From assembly GCA_013399855.1 (NCBI GenBank), contig VXAY01006829.1, positions 833,132 through 897,131 on the forward strand: 64,000 bases of DNA. Reading direction: 5' to 3'. Of this stretch, positions 1 to 64,000 are shown piece by piece (positions within the stretch are counted from its first letter, which is position 1; the number at the start of each line of letters is the position of its first letter). The position numbers and the translations under genes were made by a program. Under the pieces are notes generated by a model that saw nothing but the letters and a program-made list of their open reading frames with translations, made no database searches and had not been told where the DNA came from. This DNA comes from Oxyruncus cristatus (Eukaryota; Chordata; Aves; Passeriformes; Cotingidae).

Positions 1-3000
1 TCCCACTGGTTTAAACATCCCTGTGCAGCTCAGCAGTTTGTCACTACTAGACCCTGATTCCTGTAGGAACAGGAAAAGAAAAAATAACGCACCACTATTG
101 AGGAAAGCAGTAAATAAAAATAGCAAAAGAGAAAACCCTTCACATTTCAGCCACTTAATTCTGCCTGATTTATCTTCCTTGCTTAATCTTGTTGTGCTTT
201 AATTTAATCGTGATTTAATAGCTTCCTGTTTGATCCACTCTGTCACTGGTATTCAGAATCTCACTGCTGCCGAGTGTACAGTGGGAGCAAGTTGGCATTT
301 CAATAGCTTTTCCCTGCTTTCAGCCCCTCCTTCCTCCTGGCTCCAGAAGAGCTGATCATGCAGCCAACTCTTTTCCCATTCCCTAGCCTGCCAGCTCAGC
401 TGCGTTGGCTCACACACAGGCAGGGAAGTGCCGTATCAGGAGGAGCAGTTGGGTGGCGATGGATGGCACCAGCAGTTGGATGGCACCAGCCACCGGACTC
501 TGGGCAGGGGGTGATGTTCAGAGGGGTGAGAGAGTGCATGTTTCCCCTCCCTTTCCTCTCTTGCCTTCACAGCTTTTTTGTGATGAGGCCCATTTGCTCT
601 CACCTTCCTGCAGCACAGAGTTAATGTGTAGAGCTCTTCAGATGCAAGTTGACATGATTTTGGCTGTCTCCTGACCTCCACAGGAGGCCTTGCGACAGCC
701 GTGGGACTGCGGCGTGGGGCAGTCAGTGGGACAGAGAGGGGATAAGGCAGAGTGAGAGCAGCACCTTTTGCAATAGGCAGTTTCTACTGACATTTGAGAT
801 AACAGGCCAGGTTGCAAGGGTTCCTGGATAAGAGGGGGATCTGGTGCATGAGGTTCAACACCTAGTCTGTTGTTAGAAATTTGGATCAGATGCAACACAG
901 CCAAGTCTGGTTCCAGCTTTCTGCAGGCTCTCAGGTTGCACTGCCTACCTGCCCTCTCCACTAGGCAGATTCTGCCTAGCAGTGGGACAAAGATGGAAAG
1001 GGGTGCTGAGTGGGTTTTTTCAGCTTTCTTTAACTGTATTTTTCCTTTTTATTATTTAATACATAGTCCTGTACATATAAAGCTGAGTCCAGGTGACAGT
1101 CCAAGAAAAAATGTAATGTACTGAGATCTTTACCAAATTTAGGGAGCCAGAATAATTTCTGGTGGCCTTGGGTACTTTTGCTATTCTGTACTGGCCTAAG
1201 TATTTTACCTTTTATTCCAGCTCCCCACAAGCTGGCAAGATAAAAGCAGGTTATGTCCTAAAATGGACATAAGCAGAAGTCTCTGATGTTCCAGATGAGT
1301 CTCCAGCAGTTTCTGCTCTGTAAACCATATGCTTTGATACAGATAAGCCATAATATGGAGAAGTTTTGCATTAACAGTCCCTTTGAAAATTGTTTACTGT
1401 GGTCATGGATTGAAACAATGATTTGAATAAGTTCAGTGGTTCAGACAAGTGCCACAGTACAACCTTATAAGGTATCTTGTTTCTACAGAAATTGAGGGAA
1501 TGTGCAATTCAAATAAAAAGTCAAATCTGCTTTCATAAAACAGTATTATCTGCTGTATCTTTGAAGGACTCAGAGCAGGATTTTTTAAAATTACTGAAGG
1601 TTTTCTGTGGCCCTCCTGAGATTTAGAAAAGTCCCTGTGGTCGCATACCTAGTTTAGGGCATAGGAGGCGAAGGTGTAACATTGTGCTTGGCAAATCCAG
1701 CATCCTGGTCATTCCTGCATCTTTTGCTGGCTTAGAATTAGATCTTGCAACATTTGTTACTGACATTTTTAAAAAATGGTCGAGTGGAGCTCTTTAGTGT
1801 TTGACTTCAGACAAATATTCTGGTCTTGTATTTAGTGTAAGAGATGTTAAAGAGGAAAATCTTGTTACGTCACAAAAATACAATAGTTCAAAAGACTGGA
1901 TTGCTCATGTAGGTTTCATGTTCTGATCGGCAGTTTCACCTGCTCCTGACCTTGGGATCTAAGCACTCTGTAGCGAGTTATAAAAGCCTCACAAGGGAAG
2001 GTGCTTGGAACGCTTTCTTATGATCTTCCGGACTTGAGGTGCCCCCTGCTGGCACCCGGAATTAGCTCAGCTTTGGTTCGGAGATGCTTTCTTCAGGGAT
2101 TGAGTTCATAAACCTGTGAAAAAGCATCTAGTGTTTTGAAATATTGATATTGGGATATTTGTCTGGTTGGGGGACGATAAGAGATTGCGAGAGTTAAGGC
2201 TAGAACTTGAATTGTCATCATAAAGACTGGAAATATAATATAGATGTGAGACCAGTTTTCCAGTATAAGCACCCAGACCAGAGGTGAAAAGGAAGGAAAT
2301 ACGGAAGAGATTATATTAAATGGAGTCACCCAAAGATGCTTAATTATTAGTCTGTGTAACACAGGCATTTTAATTCATGCTAATGCTGCATAGAAATGAT
2401 TTAGCAGCCCAAAATGTCAACAAAATAGCACACTGAAAAAGCTGCGCACAACTGGTGCATTAGAATAAATACACGGTTGTGAAATAGTATTTTCACTCTT
2501 CCAGGCTAAAAATTTGTGTATCTGGCTATTGAACTAAGGTTTTCTTGTAGACAAAAACATCCACATGAGCACAATGAATGCTCAGTTTTATGTTTGTCTG
2601 AACTTTAATGCAGGATGCAATTTCATTTAAAATGGGGGGGGGGGGGGGAAGAAAAAGCCCACCATGTTAAAAAAGAAATAACATCTTCTGATTTTTCAAC
2701 TGGCTGCCTCAGCAGGAAAATGAAGGGAGTCCATCTTACTCAAGCAATAGCCAAACTGCTTGTCCTGATGTAGGGAAGGGACTGAGTTCCCCCATGATTA
2801 GCTGATGTTTACAAGTTGGGAGTTCAAACCAAGTTTAACCCTCCAAGTTCAAACCTCCACCCTTTTATTATAAAAATAGACAAGGTAACTTTTTGGGTCA
2901 TTTGGGTTTTTTGCTGCTCTGTTTAAGGTAATCTAGTCTGTGCAGAAGCAAACACATGCACTTCTTTCAGATACAATAGCAGTTGATCCACTTCAGAGCA

Positions 3001-5430
3001 CTCAAAAAAAAGGGTAAAGCGGTCGAAAAAACAGCAACATTCAAGCTGAATAACATTCTAGTCAGTGCTGTGAGTGGGAAATCACAGTCTGATGCCAGTT
3101 TGTTCTCTCTTTTTATCTGATGGCCTCACAGTTTTTGTTGTTTTTCAGCTTGAAAATCAATGTGAACCAAACTCCTTTTGTGGGGACCCAGACTTGTTAC
3201 GTGAAGATGTTCTTATGAGACTGACACACCAAAATTCAAATGTGCATTTGACAAACTGTATTTGCTGAAGGGGCCTATTTTGTCTGTGTGTGTATCTGTC
3301 TTGGGGTTTTAAAGGCAGTCAACAGAACAGGGAAGTGATTTAGAGTAGCGTTATGTCCTTCAGAATGAGGAGTCTCTTTCAGTGGACCCTGTTTCCACTG
3401 CGGCAGTCGAGTCCAGGCTGCTGTGCCCTTAGTGCAATGCCCTGTGTAGAACATGTCACAGAGAAAGTCTAAAGATCTTCTAAGTGGGCGCCTTCTGGGT
3501 TGCTGTCAGACTTAATATGTTCACAGTACTGAGGGCAGTGATGTGGAACAAGCTGGGCACTTAAACTCATGGGGTGGAAAGGTTGCTGGAAAGGCTGCAC
3601 TAAAAAATTCACCCTTTTACTGACCTTGGCCACTTCTCATAGGCGTAAGCTTTCTAAGGTCTCTGAAAGATTGATCCCACTTACCCCAGTGTTAGTGTAT
3701 GTACTGTAGGTTGAATAAACAACTTTTAAGTTTAGCGTGCTTGTTCTTGATTTTAATTTCTTAATAAAACCCAGCTATTATTAAAGCGTTTTGTAAAGAA
3801 AAAATGCAGAGCCAACTCGATGTACATAAAATTATGGGTCCTGAGCTCAGCAACAGCACGCAGTGATGAGATCTTACTGTCTTGCCAGAGGGCTTCAGGA
3901 GCCCATCCACTCAGTGCTCAATAGTAATGGCAAAACTGAATAGGATGGACTAGTTACTATTAAATGAGTAGAGAACATTGGGTAAATCCGTTCCTTGGAT
4001 AGATGCAGACTTTGTGGAACTGGAGGTGGTTCAGAGGAAAACAAAATAAAAGCAATCAAAAGTATAACATGGCTCTGTATGTGGGAAAAGCTAATGAAGA
4101 CAGGCAACTTGAGTTTGTGGGGCTATCCATCAAGTCAGGCACGGCAGAGACAGTGCTGGGATGAGCTGTTGGTTTTTCCTTCTAATATGAGAACTTAGGG
4201 GCTTCAAATGAAGCTAATAGAAGGTAGATCTGAAACAAGACATATTCATATGCTTTTAAAGGGACTGTGGCTAGAAACTCATAGAAGATAAATCCATTGA
4301 GGGTTACAAGACACACAAAAAACAGGTTTAGATCAAGAACCCTCTGCCTAGTAGTGCTCCATTAAAGTCAGTGACAAAATTCCTGCTTGCTACAATGAAA
4401 AAGGTGGGGTAAGACCAAAATGTACCCCCTCTCTTTGTGAGTAAGCCGGAATTAGGTACAGCTTAATTAGGAATTAGGAAAACTAGAAATTAGGCAGCAG
4501 TTTAGGATATAATGCTATGACTTCAGATGAAAAGCAAGCAAACAAGACAAACTTTACCCGCAAGTTATATTTCTTAAGGGCTCACGCTGTGTTTCTAGTT
4601 TACATAAATAAAGGGAAATGATGTGGGGGAAATGAGCCAAATTTATACTTTCCCTTTTTGGAGTGTTGGTTCTGAAGAGAAACTGAGTTTATTGCCTTCT
4701 GTTTGTATCAGCAAGGTTACTTACTAACGGTTTGTTTTAAAAATGTCAATTTAGCATTATCAAATAGCTTTGTTCTCCTGTGGGTGAAGATGAGATATTT
4801 TACGTCTCTGATGGTGATGGGAGGTGAAAAGTGTTGATATTTTGAACTCAAGCGAATCTGGTTTGTTTGAATAAGTATATAAAAAGTTTGTTTAAAGAAT
4901 ATGTAGCTTACTAAGAATATCAGCATTAATTATATTAGTAGCCTTTATGTGTTAGAATATGCGCTGGGGTCTCTAACCTCCTCCTCCTCCTCCTTCTCAC
5001 AGCAGGGCGCCTTCATTAGCTAGATTGCTGCAATGTAATCCCAAACTTTCCCAGCTTAATTCATAGGCTGGTCTTTATTCCTGACTATTGCCCTGCCTTT
5101 GTTGTAACTTTGTTTTAACCTGGTGGTGGGAAGTGTTGGATAATTGTTTGTATTCAGAGATCTCTTTGTTGCCTCATGGGTGTGTGTACATATGCAGTCG
5201 GTGCCTTGAAATGCTTTCTGAGCAGTGGTATGAAGTCTAAAGATAGCTTTTGTTTTGCATTGGATGTCATATTCAGGAAGCTTAAGGGGGTATTTTGCTT
5301 CCCTTAGACTATCACTTCTAATCACCCCAGTCTTCCTACTTCCAGTAATGTAGAGTTGGGAGGGCTGGCCAGACAGAGCTTCTTCTCTGGCCACTGGAAC
5401 TGTGCAAACAATTTTCTCCTCTTCTTTCAG
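1..5430 (+). other. MYO10: Intron upstream of E1 (3' part only)
   Basis: Intronic sequence leading to the acceptor at 5429-5430 (pyrimidine tract then cag). I looked for the preceding motor exon and saw no peptide resembling it, so that exon probably lies upstream of the window. Simple-sequence features are a G15 run at 2634-2648 and a short (CTC)n tract at about 4977-4995. Short ORFs here show no family resemblance. Confidence 0.8.
2634..2648 (+). repeat. G15 homopolymer
   Basis: Fifteen consecutive G on the + strand, flanked by AAT and AAG. It is likely to be length-variable and prone to sequencing error, and could form a G-quadruplex. No role is apparent. Confidence 0.85.
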
Positions 5431-62967
<57,537 letters not shown>

Positions 62968-64000
62968 GTAGGCACAAGCAGGATGGGGAGGGGTGAGAAA
63001 GAATGGTTGCTTAAAACTTTTTTATTTTGGCTTAGGCCAAAATAAAGCAGAAAATTAAGTTTTAATCACACAGCACCACGGACTGACTTTGTGAAACCTG
63101 AACGTATTCACTGACCTGATAAAGGAACTTCTATCTAAGCAGTAGAAGATCAAAGTATGAAGTGCAGCTTGGAGGGCAAGAGGGATAACCTTTTTCCATG
63201 AAAACATTAACAACTTTTACTGGTTTGTGTAACTTGATGGACATGACTATCCCTGGCAGTAGAGCACAGTGTACAGGTCCATGGGTTAGCAGACATGTTT
63301 GGTTATGTCCTCAGTGAGCAGCACACCAGGATGTGGACTAGACAGCTCTTTGATTTTTTTGTCATTATGTTTCTTTTCTTGTTCTATGATAACATGGGCT
63401 AAGCATCTCATGTATCTGTGTGATGAGAAATATATTCAATTAATGCTTACTGTTTCATGGTCCCACTGGAGACAGTGCATGCATAGCCAGAGAATGTCCT
63501 TCTGGAGCTTTTTGCTAATCTGCTTTTATGAGAGAGGGTGATGATACTCAGAAGAGAGCAAAAGAATAGGCAGGTGGGGAGAACTGCTACTGACTTTTTC
63601 CCTTAGAGAGTGCCACCTCTTCTCTCATGAAAAAGAAGTATTAAGTCCTTAATTCCAAGACTGTGAATACTGTTCTTAAGAGCAGGAGAAATATGTGGAA
63701 GTTCAGGACTGGTAGAAGACAGTGGTCATATCTGTCAAACTTGGCCCAAGTAGAACAGTAGGAGCAGTATTTAAATGTCAGAGTGGGTGCATCAGGTTTA
63801 CAGCAGCACCGTGCCTGGGCTATTTTGTTATTGTAGCTCCTGCAGTTATCAAAGGCCAATTAGTTGTGCTGGGGAAATATTTTTAAATAAAACTTGAATG
63901 TCATAATTCCCATTATGAAATACTGGAGTAAAAATGAATGTGAAATGAAAAGACACTTCAAAAATTGTTATGAATCTTCATTTTTGTGTCCTGTGGCTCT
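62968..64000 (+). other. MYO10: Intron downstream of E29 (5' part only)
   Basis: Intronic sequence to the end of the window. I looked for the next exon, the start of MyTH4, and saw nothing like it. No repeat or mobile element recognised. Confidence 0.8.

Noticed and set aside
62968..64000. Possible first MyTH4 exon at the window's right end
   Set aside because: I searched for a peptide starting near ENCLN-like sequence after an acceptor and found none; the exon presumably lies beyond the window.

Overview
The window is vertebrate genomic DNA, almost certainly from a bird. It holds the middle of one gene, MYO10 (unconventional myosin-X), on the + strand. The avian call rests on a CR1-type LINE 3' end with its short terminal direct repeats at about 46950-47318, otherwise sparse interspersed repeats, and a protein close to vertebrate myosin-X. 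I found no second gene, no RNA gene and no minus-strand gene.

I recognise 29 consecutive coding exons between 5431 and 62967. They total 4072 nt and stay in one open frame: one base that completes a Ser codon, then 1357 codons. All 28 complete introns are GT-AG and every phase agrees across its junction, so the locus looks intact. The gene runs off both ends. The first exon starts at the P-loop, and the last ends just before the MyTH4-FERM tail. Exons are called E1-E29 within this window only, and residues are numbered from the first complete codon of E1 (Gly1). Human numbering, recalled from memory, is about +156 in the motor.

Layout: 1-5430 is intron. E1-E15 (5431-20216) encode most of the motor head: P-loop, switch I, switch II, the TEDS position and the actin-binding region. 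A 22,225-bp intron (20217-42441) follows. E16-E18 finish the motor (converter) and begin the first IQ motif. E18-E19 carry three IQ motifs. E19-E21 encode the charged single alpha-helix and anti-parallel coiled coil, then the acidic Ser-rich PEST-like segment. E22-E29 encode the PH array (PH1 N-half, PH2, PH1 C-half, PH3). From 62968 to the end is intron.

How the parts work together: the motor walks on bundled actin, the IQ/helix lever and coiled coil dimerise it, and the PH array binds PI(3,4,5)P3. The off-window MyTH4-FERM tail binds microtubules and integrin/netrin-receptor cargo. Together they drive filopodia formation.

Most useful observations: (1) intron 6703-7586 looks like a minor-spliceosome (U12-type) intron and runs into a 14-nt microexon; (2) the giant intron ends exactly at the Met codon that starts the known 'headless' isoform, so an internal promoter is expected within or near it; (3) the lever helix is about 10 residues shorter than the human one as I recall it; (4) there is a perfect (GATA)~47 array, a compound trinucleotide array close to an acceptor, several perfect hairpins, and a 20-bp direct repeat flanking 316 bp in the giant intron. 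I see no evidence of a wholly new biological system here.
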